Counted from the first letter of the stretch, positions 51,159-60,515 are shown. The stretch: DNA of 64,000 nucleotides from CAZOWL01 sp964583605 (GCA_964583605.1 CAZOWL010000002.1:40690-104689); one strand, 5' to 3'. Notes: generated by a model from the letters alone, not told the origin. Numbers and translations: made by a program.

Positions 51159-53722
51159 TGGCCAAGAAGTGCAAGACCCGTGCCAGTCAGCGACGACCGG
51201 CGTCTCTCCGGCCCTCGGTGCCGCAGCTAGTCGAGCGGGCCGACCAGCATTTGGCGAGCGGCCGGTACCGCGAGGCCATCGCGGGCTATAAGGATCTCCT
51301 CAAGCAGGACGACGTCGCTGCCTGGCGCGACAACCTGGCGTCTGCCTATGCGGGCCGCGCCCGGCAGCTCAGTGCCAAGGGGCTGCTGAAAGAGGCCCTG
51401 GTGATGTGGGAGAATCGCCAGCAGCTCGGGCCCGCCGTCCCCTTCGAGCCGGAGCATGCCGCGTTGCTGTTGCAGCTCGGTGAACTGCCGACGGTCTTGA
51501 GGCTCTACAGCTCGCAGGCGTCCAGCCTGCCGCCGGGGGCACTCGCGGAGCTGAGTTCTCATCTGGCCGCCCGCTGGCTGGCGGGCGAGACCCAGATTGC
51601 GGCTGGACTACCCGAGGAGGACCCGATCCTGGTGCACGGCGCGGCGGCGAGCGAGGCGCTCGCCGCCTATTGCCGCGATGATGAGCCAGGGCTCAACGCG
51701 GCGCTCAGCGCTATCCCGTTTCGCTCCCCGTACCGTGACCTGGCGCAGATCCTGAGGGCGTTGCAACGTTTGCCATCGCGGCCGCGGGAGGCCGCCGCGA
51801 TGCTGTCACGCGGCTCGGTCTCGGCCGGCTTCGCGTCGCTGCACGAGGCGGCGCAGCTGGCCTTGGCCCCCGAAGCGGAGCTCGACGCGCGTCTCGCCGA
51901 GGCCGGCGAGACGACTCGGCGCTTTGCGCTGGCCCTGCGCGGCTGGGACGAGGTGCGCCAGGCCCTCTGGCGCGAGCTGTCTAAGGCCAAGTCGTCCAGC
52001 CAAGGGCTCCTGCGCGTGATGTATGCGCATCGTGACCGGTTGGGCGACGCCTGGGTGCGCCAGCGGGGACTGCGCCTGCTGACCGAGGATTTCCCGCGCA
52101 GTCTCAACTGGTTCCAGTCGGTTGGTATGCCTCGTCCGACGGCGGCCGAGTCCGACCTGATCGCCGCCTGGGAGGACGAGGCGGCGGCTGACCCCTGGGA
52201 GAGGCGGGAGGCTTGGCTGAGCCATGCCTGGCATCTCAAGCAGGGCGGGCGCCCGGAGCCTGGCAGCGATCGGGCGCTGCGATTGGCGTTGGTGCTGCGG
52301 CGCCTCGATAGCGCGACCGGTATCGTCGAACGCCGCTCGCGCGGCGCAGTGAGCGAGGAATTAGCCCGGGCTGTGGCCCAGGACCTCGAGGAGAGCCTGG
52401 CCTACGATCCCGATCATCTGGAGACCTATCTGCGGCTGATTCGCTTGTTCCTTGCGGAGGGGTCCCTCAAGGACGCGCGCCGGATCCTGGATCAGGCGCT
52501 GGCCCGCTGGCCTCAGGACGTCAAGCTCTTGACCGCCGCCCTGGATGCGGCGATCGCGACAGGTGCCTTCAAGAAGGCGACGGGCCTCGCCCGGCAGATC
52601 CTCAAGCTCGACCCGATCAACGTCGGCGTGCGTGAGCGCCTGGTCAGCGCGCACCTCGCCCACGCGCGCAAGCAGATCCGCGCCGCGCGCTTCGACCTCG
52701 CCCGCAAGGAGCTCGAGCAGGCGGCGGGCTGGGTCAACGATGAGCGGCTGCGGGAGCGCTGCGATCTGACGAGCGCGTTCTTGCTGTACGGTGAGGATCC
52801 CGAGGCGGGGGCGACTCGGCTCTGCGAGCTTGCAGGGCGCCTGGGCAGCGGCCTGAGCAGTGCCTTCGCCATTGCGCTGGAGGCGGCGGCGGTCGGACAC
52901 GAGACGGCACCATTGCTGAAACGGCTCGGTTTGGCCCCGCGGCGGGCAGGGCGACGCGAGGATCTGCTCGAGCTCTTCGCCCGCCTGCGTGCGCATTTGG
53001 ATGCCGATCAACGGCTCCCGCGTGATGTCGGGGCCTACTTCGAGAGACTGCTCAAGGACTCCGGCGGCGCCAGTCTGTCCTTCCAGGAGGTTCACGCCGC
53101 CTGCGAGACGCTGAGCCGAGCCGGGCTCGATGCGGCGCGCCTGGCCTTCGCCAAGGCCGCGCTGAAGCGCTGGCGTGGGGCGCCGATCTTCGAGCTCCAT
53201 GCCTTCGAGGCGGGGCACCCGAGTGGCTCTCGTGGTGGGGGGCTCGCTGCGCTCGAGCGGTTGGAGCTTGCCCTCGGGCGCGCCCTGGAGGAGGGCGACA
53301 ACCGCACGGCCCATCGCATCGAAGAACGGTTGCGGCAGGCGGGAGAGGTCTTCCTGGGGCCGCCGTCGCCGAGCCCGTTCGACGAAATCAGCGAGGAGGA
53401 GATGCTGTCGACCTTCATCCGCGCGATGGGCGCCAACAAGCTGCTCGATATGCTGAATCTGCGCCCAGCGGAGCGAAAGAAGCTCAAGCAGATTGAGCGC
53501 GAGATGGGACATGAGGCCCTGCTCGATGCCTTGGCGGCGGTCGTCAGGGACGAGCTTAAAGACAGCGGGGCGTGGGACGACATGCCCCCAGTGCCGCACC
53601 TGGCACCGTCTCGTAAGAGCCTCAACCCTGCCCCTGACAAGGGGCCGGTGAAGAGAGCAAAGACCGCCGCCAGAGACACCGACGACCCGAACGAACCAGA
53701 CCAGCTCGATTTCTTCTCATGA
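51158..53722 (+). CDS. Large TPR-repeat protein of accessory Hsp70 operon
   Basis: An 854-aa soluble protein. Helical TPR-like repeats are clearest at residues ~25-75 (VERADQHLASGRYREAIAGY) and ~410-500 (DPDHLETYLRLIRLFLAEGS, DARRILDQALARWPQDVKLL, ATGLARQILKLDPINVGVRE). The middle is Ala/Leu-rich helical with no catalytic motif, and the C-terminus is acidic (DDPNEPDQLDFFS). It probably scaffolds or binds clients. ATG 51158 overlaps the SQR-like stop, and its own stop overlaps the next start, suggesting translational coupling through the whole set. Confidence 0.75.
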   Translation: MAKKCKTRASQRRPASLRPSVPQLVERADQHLASGRYREAIAGYKDLLKQDDVAAWRDNLASAYAGRARQLSAKGLLKEALVMWENRQQLGPAVPFEPEHAALLLQLGELPTVLRLYSSQASSLPPGALAELSSHLAARWLAGETQIAAGLPEEDPILVHGAAASEALAAYCRDDEPGLNAALSAIPFRSPYRDLAQILRALQRLPSRPREAAAMLSRGSVSAGFASLHEAAQLALAPEAELDARLAEAGETTRRFALALRGWDEVRQALWRELSKAKSSSQGLLRVMYAHRDRLGDAWVRQRGLRLLTEDFPRSLNWFQSVGMPRPTAAESDLIAAWEDEAAADPWERREAWLSHAWHLKQGGRPEPGSDRALRLALVLRRLDSATGIVERRSRGAVSEELARAVAQDLEESLAYDPDHLETYLRLIRLFLAEGSLKDARRILDQALARWPQDVKLLTAALDAAIATGAFKKATGLARQILKLDPINVGVRERLVSAHLAHARKQIRAARFDLARKELEQAAGWVNDERLRERCDLTSAFLLYGEDPEAGATRLCELAGRLGSGLSSAFAIALEAAAVGHETAPLLKRLGLAPRRAGRREDLLELFARLRAHLDADQRLPRDVGAYFERLLKDSGGASLSFQEVHAACETLSRAGLDAARLAFAKAALKRWRGAPIFELHAFEAGHPSGSRGGGLAALERLELALGRALEEGDNRTAHRIEERLRQAGEVFLGPPSPSPFDEISEEEMLSTFIRAMGANKLLDMLNLRPAERKKLKQIEREMGHEALLDALAAVVRDELKDSGAWDDMPPVPHLAPSRKSLNPAPDKGPVKRAKTAARDTDDPNEPDQLDFFS

Positions 53723-54012
53723 TGGATCCCTATCTTGTGCTCGGCATCCCAGCGGATGCCGACGACGCGGCCGTTCATCGCGCCTACCTCGAGGGCATCA
53801 AGCGCGCACCGCCGGAGCGCGATCCGCAGCGCTTCGAGGCCCTGCGCACGGCCTATGAGGCCTTGCGGACGCGCCGCGATCGCCTCGCCTACGAGCTCTT
53901 CGACGCCTCGCCGCCGACCTCTGCGGAGATCCTCGATCGGGCTGCGCCAGTCGGTGCCCCCGGGCGGCCCAGTCTGGAGCTGTTCCACGCCTTACTGCGC
54001 GGGGATCGCTGA
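53719..54012 (+). CDS. J-domain-like protein lacking HPD
   Basis: A 97-aa protein. The J-domain helices I-III are recognisable (DPYLVLGIPADADDAAVHRA, YLEGIKRAPPERDPQRFEAL, RTAYEALRTRRDRLAYELFD) but the HPD tripeptide that triggers Hsp70 ATPase is missing: the loop reads APPERDPQ. HPD loss usually makes J-like proteins regulators or scaffolds of Hsp70, not stimulators. It overlaps the TPR gene by four bases and is two bases from the GrpE-like gene. Confidence 0.75.
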   Translation: MMDPYLVLGIPADADDAAVHRAYLEGIKRAPPERDPQRFEALRTAYEALRTRRDRLAYELFDASPPTSAEILDRAAPVGAPGRPSLELFHALLRGDR

Positions 54013-54014
54013 AG

Positions 54015-54665
54015 ATGGACGCGGCGGCCCGTGAGGAGCTGATCTCGCGTTTTGGTGCCTATCTCGAGGCCGTCAATGAGGTCGCCCCTGGCCCCCCGCC
54101 CACGGCACCGGATCTGTTCACGCTGCTGAGCGAGCTGGCCGCGCTGAAGAACGAGGTCAAGATCGAGTCACGGCAGCTCAAGGCCGCGCTCGATCAGTTC
54201 CGCGAACTCTTCGAGGCACTGCGCCAGGCCAATGACCGGCTGGAGGGTGAGCTCGAGTGCCGGCGCGACGAAGACCAGCGCGCCCGCCAGCAGAGTGAGC
54301 GAGAGCTCCTTCTAGAGCTGTTGGAGCTGCGTGATCGACTGCGGGCCGGGCACGATCAGGCGCAGCGCTACCGCCCGGGCTGGCTGGCGCGGCGCGGTGG
54401 GGCGGTCGAGTTCGTCGGCGGGATGGCCGAGGGCCTCGGCATGAGTCTGCGACGCCTCGACGAGACCTTGGCGCGGCGCGGTGTCGAGGCGGTCGCGGCG
54501 ATCGGGCGACCGTTTGACCCGCAGACGATGCAGGTCGGCGAGATCATCGAGGATCGGGCGCGCCCTGACGGCGAGGTCCTGGGCGAGCTGCGGCCGGGCT
54601 TCCGTCAAGGTGAGCGGCTGCTGCGCCTGGCCGAGGTCATCGTCAACAAGGCCCCGCGCGATTGA
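54015..54665 (+). CDS. GrpE-like nucleotide exchange factor
   Basis: A 216-aa protein. A long coiled-coil segment (ELAALKNEVKIESRQLKAAL to LLLELLELRDRLRAGHDQA) is followed by the GrpE beta domain (GRPFDPQTMQVGEIIEDRA, GEVLGELRPGF, LRLAEVIVNK). GrpE releases ADP from Hsp70. The protein is divergent from housekeeping GrpE and lies between a J-like gene and an Hsp70 gene, so it is probably a dedicated exchange factor for that Hsp70. Confidence 0.85.
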   Translation: MDAAAREELISRFGAYLEAVNEVAPGPPPTAPDLFTLLSELAALKNEVKIESRQLKAALDQFRELFEALRQANDRLEGELECRRDEDQRARQQSERELLLELLELRDRLRAGHDQAQRYRPGWLARRGGAVEFVGGMAEGLGMSLRRLDETLARRGVEAVAAIGRPFDPQTMQVGEIIEDRARPDGEVLGELRPGFRQGERLLRLAEVIVNKAPRD

Positions 54666-54740
54666 GGCGCGTGGCGATCATGGGCGTGCTGCACGCCGGT
54701 TTCACGGCAAACACTTGAGGCTCCCGCTGGAGGATCGTTC

Positions 54741-56468
54741 GTGAGCAACATCATCATTGGCATCGACCTGGGGACGACGAACTCGGAGGTCGCCTTGGTC
54801 CGCGGCGGGCGCGCCCAGGTGCTCGACGTCGACGGCGGTAAGATCCTGCCCTCGGTCGTCGGCCTCGCCGATGACGGCACGCTGCTCGTCGGGCAGGCGG
54901 CGCGCAACCAGTACGCGCTCTACCCCGAGCGGACCGTCCGCTCTATCAAGCGGCGCATGGGCCAGGACGAGAAGGTCGCGATGGGCGATCAGGCCTACAC
55001 GCCGCAGGAGATCTCCGCGCTGATCTTGCGGCGGCTCAAGCAGGCCGCGGAGACCGAGCTCGGGCAGACCGTGTCGAAGGCGGTCATCACGGTGCCGGCC
55101 TACTTCTCCGATGCCCAGCGCCAGGCCACGCGGGACGCCGGCGAGCTGGCCGGGCTCGAGGTCGTGCGCATCATCAACGAGCCGACCGCCGCGGCCCTGG
55201 CCTACGAGGTCGATCACCCAGAGGGCAAGACGATCCTCGTCTATGATCTGGGCGGTGGCACCTTCGATGTCTCGGTCGTGCGCCTGACCCAGGACGTGAC
55301 CGAGGTCCTGGCGAGCCATGGCAACAACCACCTCGGCGGCGACGACTTCGACGCCAAGCTCGTCGAGCATCTGGTGACCTGGCTCAAGGCCGAGAAGGGC
55401 GTCGACCCGACCGAGCAGCGCAGTGTCATGGCCCGCCTTGGCCGCGCCGCGGAGACCGCCAAGATCGCGCTGAGCGATGCGCCCTACGCCCGTGTCGAGG
55501 AGGAGTATCTGCTGGAGCACGAGGGCAAGCCGGTGCATCTCTCCCTAGAGCTCGACCGCCTGCAGTATGAGGCGATGATCGCGCCCTTCATCGACGAGAC
55601 CCTCCAGGCGATGCATACGGCACTGGACGGCGCCGGGCTCAGCGTGTCCGATCTGGACGAGGTCCTGCTGGTCGGAGGTGCGACACGCACCCCACTGATC
55701 CAGCGCCGCATCGAGGAAGAGCTCGGCATGCAGCCGCGCAGCGAGGTCGATCCTGATCTCTGCGTCGCCACGGGTGCCGCGATCCAGGCGGCGGTCATCG
55801 CCGGCGATCAGGTCTCGAGCGTGCTGGTCGATGTCACGCCGTACACATTCGGCACCAGCGCCTTGGCGATGCTTAACGGCGAGCCCTACCCGTACACCTT
55901 TGTGCCGTTGATCCGCAAGAACACACCCATCCCGGTGACCAAGAGCGAGGCCTTCTCGACGATCGAGGACGGCCAGGAGGCGATCCACGTCCAGGTCTAC
56001 CAGGGCGAGGACCCGGACGCCTTGAACAACACCGAGATCGGTTCGTATCGGATCGAAGGTCTGAGCGATGTGCCGGCCGGGAACGTGATCGTCACGACCT
56101 TCTCTCTCGACGTCAACGGCATCCTGCATGTCTCATCACGTGAGAAGCGCACTGGCCTAGAGCAGCGCATCACGATCGACAACGCCACGGCTCGCTTCGA
56201 GCAGCAAGAGCTGGCGGCGGCGCGCGAGCGCCTCTCGGTGCTGATCGAGGGCGAGGCCGCAGAGGCCACGGCGCAGGGCGAGCCGGATGCGGCCCAGGAC
56301 CTCATCGCCAAGGCCGAGCGCCTGATGCAGGGAGCCAATCCGCAGGACCGCGAAGACCTGGTCGACGGCGTCGAGGCCTTGCGGGATGCCCTCGAGACAG
56401 GTGAGGCCGAGGCCATCGATGAGGCGGTCAACGCCCTCTCCGACCTGATCTACTACCTGGAGGCCTGA
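54741..56468 (+). CDS. Hsp70-family chaperone, shortened DnaK paralogue
   Basis: A 575-aa Hsp70. ATPase-domain motifs are intact: IIIGIDLGTTNSEVALV, ITVPAYFSDAQRQATRDAG, INEPTAAALAYEV, YDLGGGTFDVSVV and LVGGATRTPLIQRRI. The substrate-binding beta domain is present (VDVTPYTFGTSAL, NTPIPVTKSEAFSTIEDGQE), but the C-terminal lid is only about 85 residues and lacks the EEVD-type end; DnaK is ~640 aa. The start is GTG 54741 with GGAGGA upstream. The genetic context indicates a specialised chaperone, not the housekeeping DnaK. Confidence 0.93.
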   Translation: MSNIIIGIDLGTTNSEVALVRGGRAQVLDVDGGKILPSVVGLADDGTLLVGQAARNQYALYPERTVRSIKRRMGQDEKVAMGDQAYTPQEISALILRRLKQAAETELGQTVSKAVITVPAYFSDAQRQATRDAGELAGLEVVRIINEPTAAALAYEVDHPEGKTILVYDLGGGTFDVSVVRLTQDVTEVLASHGNNHLGGDDFDAKLVEHLVTWLKAEKGVDPTEQRSVMARLGRAAETAKIALSDAPYARVEEEYLLEHEGKPVHLSLELDRLQYEAMIAPFIDETLQAMHTALDGAGLSVSDLDEVLLVGGATRTPLIQRRIEEELGMQPRSEVDPDLCVATGAAIQAAVIAGDQVSSVLVDVTPYTFGTSALAMLNGEPYPYTFVPLIRKNTPIPVTKSEAFSTIEDGQEAIHVQVYQGEDPDALNNTEIGSYRIEGLSDVPAGNVIVTTFSLDVNGILHVSSREKRTGLEQRITIDNATARFEQQELAAARERLSVLIEGEAAEATAQGEPDAAQDLIAKAERLMQGANPQDREDLVDGVEALRDALETGEAEAIDEAVNALSDLIYYLEA

Positions 56469-56830
56469 TGGAGCGCTGCCCGAGCTGCCGCGCGAGTTGC
56501 GACGCCGGCCCGCGTTGCCGGCGCTGCGGGATGGACCTCATGCATCTTCTTGCCGCGGAAGAGGCCGCCGAGCGCTTGCTCGGGCAGGGGATCGCGCGCC
56601 TCGCCGAAGGGGATAGCGACGCAGCCGTCGCAGCGTTGACGCAGGCCCGCGCCTTGGTTGGCGATCCGCTGGGCGAGCACCTGCTGGCGTTCGCGCGTGC
56701 CCGCCACCAGCAAACGCTGGGTGAGCACCTGCGCGCCATCGCAAGGGCCTTAGGGGAGCCGGAGACGGCCTTGCGTATCGGCAAAGAGCCGAGTCCTGGC
56801 GAGCGCGGACCGGCTACGCAAGAGACCTAG
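56468..56830 (+). CDS. Zinc-ribbon protein at end of Hsp70 operon
   Basis: A 120-aa protein. Four N-terminal cysteines (CPSCRASC and CRRCGMDL) form a likely zinc ribbon, followed by an Ala-rich helical part (AEEAAERLLGQGIARLAEGD, AAVAALTQARALVGDPL) resembling a TPR unit. It overlaps the Hsp70 stop by one base, so it is very probably part of the chaperone set. Its function is unknown; a client-binding role like that of the DnaJ zinc finger, which the J-like protein lacks, is a reasonable inference. Confidence 0.7.
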   Translation: MERCPSCRASCDAGPRCRRCGMDLMHLLAAEEAAERLLGQGIARLAEGDSDAAVAALTQARALVGDPLGEHLLAFARARHQQTLGEHLRAIARALGEPETALRIGKEPSPGERGPATQET

Positions 56831-57014
56831 GCCACTGCCGGGACGCCCACCCGGAAAATCATGGAAGACAATCATGGTATTGGTGCCAACCTCCAAGGAC
56901 CGGCCGCAGGGGCCTGACTGGGCTCCTTTCGGTGTCGCGATGAGCACGACTAGTGGATTCGCGGAGGCTCGTCGCTGGAGGCCGGAAGCAGATGGCTCAT
57001 TCGCGGATGGCCCG

Positions 57015-58640
57015 TCATGCGAGGCCCCGCACAGCGAGGACCGCCAGGGCACCGACTGCTCCCGCGTACAAGGGTATCGGCGCGCGCGTCGTCCGAGAGA
57101 GTAGGACCTCGCAGGCATAGAAAAGAATCACTGACTTGACGACGATCGCAGCAAGCGTCCCGTCAAGGACCTGGGGCATCGGAAACAATGCCACCAAGAT
57201 GACCAGGAACAGCGTGAGGTAGTCTAGGGTCGTTGTCCGGAATGTGACGTCTTGTGAGAACTTCAACGCCATGGCGATGCCTATTGCTAGCGCGGCAAAG
57301 AAGACTCTTCGCAGCAACTCTATGTCGGCCATGAAGGCGGGCGGCGATGTCGAGCAGAGATAAGCGGCAAACACGGCCACTGAAAAGATCGCGGCTCGGG
57401 AGACGACTAGGCCGCGCAAGCGATTGATCCCGGCGTCAATGAGCAAGACGATGAGTAGCAACGCCGACATCGCAGCGATATCTTGGCTGATGTGATGCTC
57501 TGTCAGGGCTATCGCTACGAAATACGAGGGGACAGCCAGCGCCAAGAACAGCAAGGGCCCACGTCGTACAAGTCGCGCGTCCATCATGTCATGGATGGCT
57601 CGACTCAAACGCGGCGCCGAAGACCTTAAGCCCTCTTTCGCCACGCCCTTCTCGATGCTTGCAATTGCCAATAAGAGGGCAACGGCCATCATCAGATAGA
57701 TGGCCAGAATCAAGATATCTGATTGATATCGCAGCACTGCTGCACTGGCGACGAAGATAAGCTGGACCGAATAGATGATGACGACTGTCGACTGATGGGA
57801 GAGGCCGATATCCAGCAGTCGATGGTGGATGTGGTTGCGGGTAGCCTTGAACCAATTCATCCCGCTGGATGCCCGCAAGTACAGCACCACCAGGATATCG
57901 ATGACGGGCAGCCCGAGCAGTAATGCCGGCAACGCCGGGCTCAAAGCGGGATTCGTCTGCTGAGTTAATACAATGGCAAGAAACCCGGAGGTGAGGCCCA
58001 AGAATTGGCTTCCACTGTCGCCCATGAACACAACGGCAGGATGGGTGTTGTAACGCAGGAAGCCGATGATGCCGCCGGTGACTGCCAACGCAATCATGTC
58101 TTCGGCATTGCCGTCCGCAGTCAAGGCCAGTGCGGCCATCGCCAGCAATGACAATAGGGTCAGCCCGCCGGCCAGCCCGTCGAGTCCGTCAGCGTGGTTG
58201 GCGGCATTGATCATGCCTACCATCGCAATAAAAGTTACCGCCTGTCCCGCCAGGGGATGGAGCGGGTTGGGCGAGATGAAGGGGAAGCGCTCGATCGTGA
58301 GGTCGCCGTAGAACACAAGCAGTCCGACGGCGAGGAACTGACCCGCGAATTTTACAAAGTGTCCCAGGTCGAGACGGTCATCGAATAGCCCGAAGACAAA
58401 AAGAACAATCGACGCGAGTAGGTAGCTCTGATAAAGCGGCTCGGCCGGGAGCCACAGCAGGAGGGGGATCAGCGCTCCGATGACGATGCCGATGCCTCCG
58501 ACCCGGGGTATGGCCGCCGAATGGACCTTGCGGGCATCCGGCACGTCGACGAGCGCCAGTCTCGGTGCTGCGCGCATGGCGGCCGGGATAATGCTCATGC
58601 TGAGCGCGACCGCTAGGGCTAAGCTCATGAAAGATTCCAT
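57015..58640 (-). CDS. WecA/MraY-family polyprenyl-phosphate glycosyl-1-phosphate transferase
   Basis: A 541-aa multi-helix membrane protein. MraY/WecA motifs are all present: DVPDARKVHSAAIPRVGGIG, NAANHADGLDGLAGG, VVFMGDSGSQFLGL and the HIHHRL segment (FKATRNHIHHRLLDIGLSHQ). The family transfers a sugar-1-phosphate to undecaprenyl phosphate to start exopolysaccharide, O-antigen or teichoic-type glycans. The C-terminal ~200 residues add several helices beyond the core. It lies next to an exosortase gene on the same strand; exosortase loci often include exopolysaccharide genes. Confidence 0.9.
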   Translation of the reverse strand: MESFMSLALAVALSMSIIPAAMRAAPRLALVDVPDARKVHSAAIPRVGGIGIVIGALIPLLLWLPAEPLYQSYLLASIVLFVFGLFDDRLDLGHFVKFAGQFLAVGLLVFYGDLTIERFPFISPNPLHPLAGQAVTFIAMVGMINAANHADGLDGLAGGLTLLSLLAMAALALTADGNAEDMIALAVTGGIIGFLRYNTHPAVVFMGDSGSQFLGLTSGFLAIVLTQQTNPALSPALPALLLGLPVIDILVVLYLRASSGMNWFKATRNHIHHRLLDIGLSHQSTVVIIYSVQLIFVASAAVLRYQSDILILAIYLMMAVALLLAIASIEKGVAKEGLRSSAPRLSRAIHDMMDARLVRRGPLLFLALAVPSYFVAIALTEHHISQDIAAMSALLLIVLLIDAGINRLRGLVVSRAAIFSVAVFAAYLCSTSPPAFMADIELLRRVFFAALAIGIAMALKFSQDVTFRTTTLDYLTLFLVILVALFPMPQVLDGTLAAIVVKSVILFYACEVLLSRTTRAPIPLYAGAVGALAVLAVRGLA

Positions 58641-58910
58641 CAGATCTCAATCCCAAGCTGGCAGTTGCATCTTCACGCCCGCGCGCGAGCACGGCCATGC
58701 GGTTGTCGACACTGGTGCGCGGATCTGTCGATCGTCGGCGGGCCGTGAATCGACCTTCTCTCAGTTTATCCGCTGGATGTGACAATCAAGCGGTGCTGCG
58801 ATCGACCGGTTTCGGTCTCCGGGGGTTCCCCCGCGAAGGATCGCGAGACGGCGGACCGTGCAGGGTCATCGACGCCGTCATCCAACTCTGTTTGGGCACA
58901 GCCCCGATGA

Positions 58911-60515
58911 TCAGTTCGGCACGAAGCTACCCAATTCCTCAACCACGAGCCCGGCAAATTCAGACAGCCGCTTGTCGCCGCGCGCCCAATCCTCCCAGGG
59001 CTTGATGCCCGTCGTGATCCGAACCAGCGCACCATCGGTGCGGTTCCGCGTCAAAGCGTCCCAGAACAGGTACCACTTCACCGCATATTCACTCGTGAGC
59101 AAGCGGCTCCGGCCTTGGAACCAGTAATAGACGAGCTGTCTTGCGTCGCCCCGTTGGATCTGCAAGCGATTGACCACCAGATTCTGCCCATCCACTTGAA
59201 CACCGGCAAGCGTCTGCCGCGACAAATCGCTGATCTCCCATCCGCCACCGGGGATGCAGGATCTCGGTGAATGGGCGGCTTCCCCGGACCTTTGGGAGGC
59301 ATAGTAGGCGGTGTAGAAGTTCACCACTTCGCCGAGTGGGTTGTGAAAATCGCCGATGTAATAATCCGTAAGGTCGAGCGCATCGAGATAATGCTGCTCG
59401 AGAGTCTGGGGGCTCCCGATCCAGCCATCGATCTCGCCGGGAAACCGTGCAAGCTCTGTTCGCTCTGGTATCAGTTCAGGCCTTGCCCCGATGACTTGGA
59501 CGACAACGCCGACGACGAGCACCAGCGCAATCGCCGCAGCGAATGGCGCCGGCGTCTTCGGTAGACCGCGGCTGGGCGCCGCCGTCGCCTGGCTCGGCAA
59601 GGCGACAAGCCCGAAGACCTCGCTCAGGGGTTGACCGCCACCCGTGAAGCGGGCGAAAAACCAGATCTGGGTCAACAATATCAGGGTGCAGGCCATGAAG
59701 ATGACCCATCCTTCGAAGTCGTGCAGAAATCCCTCGGCCACCCCAATGCCAAAGCGGTCCACCAGCACCCCGGTTATGCCGATACGGAAGCTGTTCATCA
59801 GCACGGTGATCGGTATCGTCGAGAGGAACACGATGGCGCGTTGCCACAGCGGGGCTCGGAACAGATAGGCCGCGAGGAACCCGAAGCTGGTGAGCGGAAA
59901 GAGGTAGCGCAGCCCGTTGCAGGCCTCTACGACCTGCAGCTTATAGGTGCCGAGATCAATGACATTCCCTTCGAGAAAGACGCTGATTCCCAGCCAACGG
60001 ATGATGGCCACACCAAGCTCGGAGGAGATAAGCTGCAGTTTCCCGGAGAGATTGTTGTAGAGGAACGGTGGCAGGGGCACCATGAAGAGGAGAAAGACGA
60101 GAGGGAACCACAGGTAGCGCATCGCGGCCGTGCCGGCGAAGCTCCAAGCCAGCCCGAACAGCACCACGGCGAACGCATAGTGCTGGACTACATAGAGGGT
60201 GCCAAGATGCCCCATGACAAACATCGTCAGCCCGCCCAGCAGCACCCACCAGCCGAGCCAGGACCCGCGCAATCCCGTCTGGGCGATCTCGTAGCGTTGG
60301 TGCCAGATGAGGAACAAGCTGACGACTGGAACGAGGTAGCCGTGACTGTACTCCTCGCGATGCCGCCACAGGAGCTCCAGCTCCCTGAGGGCATCGGCGA
60401 ATAGGAATCCCACTGCGGCGCCTGCGGCGATCAGGGCGACGATCAGCTGTTGCCCCCGCGTGAATCCTGCCGCGGCTCCTCGGCCCCGCAGCGTCTTGCT
60501 TGTGTCCTCAATCAC
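58911..60515 (-). CDS. xrtD: Exosortase XrtD with fused EpsI domain (VPLPA-CTERM type)
   Basis: A 534-aa protein. Residues ~15-310 form an eight-helix exosortase: catalytic Cys in VVEACNGLRYLFPL, catalytic Arg in MNSFRIGITG and His in FLHDFEGWV, as in the sortase-like Cys-Arg-His set. The C-terminal ~200 residues are an EpsI domain (LARFPGEIDGWIGSPQTLEQ, SPRSCIPGGGWEIS, LVYYWFQG). Exosortases cleave and anchor proteins with PEP-CTERM-like tails. The fusion of XrtA-like and EpsI domains is typical of the D type, which uses VPLPA-CTERM substrates. The start is GTG 60515 with AAGGGG upstream; ATG starts further up lack family sequence. Confidence 0.87.
   Translation of the reverse strand: MIEDTSKTLRGRGAAAGFTRGQQLIVALIAAGAAVGFLFADALRELELLWRHREEYSHGYLVPVVSLFLIWHQRYEIAQTGLRGSWLGWWVLLGGLTMFVMGHLGTLYVVQHYAFAVVLFGLAWSFAGTAAMRYLWFPLVFLLFMVPLPPFLYNNLSGKLQLISSELGVAIIRWLGISVFLEGNVIDLGTYKLQVVEACNGLRYLFPLTSFGFLAAYLFRAPLWQRAIVFLSTIPITVLMNSFRIGITGVLVDRFGIGVAEGFLHDFEGWVIFMACTLILLTQIWFFARFTGGGQPLSEVFGLVALPSQATAAPSRGLPKTPAPFAAAIALVLVVGVVVQVIGARPELIPERTELARFPGEIDGWIGSPQTLEQHYLDALDLTDYYIGDFHNPLGEVVNFYTAYYASQRSGEAAHSPRSCIPGGGWEISDLSRQTLAGVQVDGQNLVVNRLQIQRGDARQLVYYWFQGRSRLLTSEYAVKWYLFWDALTRNRTDGALVRITTGIKPWEDWARGDKRLSEFAGLVVEELGSFVPN

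Noticed and set aside
52361..53599. A 412-aa minus-strand frame
   Set aside because: Antisense to the TPR gene in high-GC DNA; no family similarity and no ribosome-binding site.
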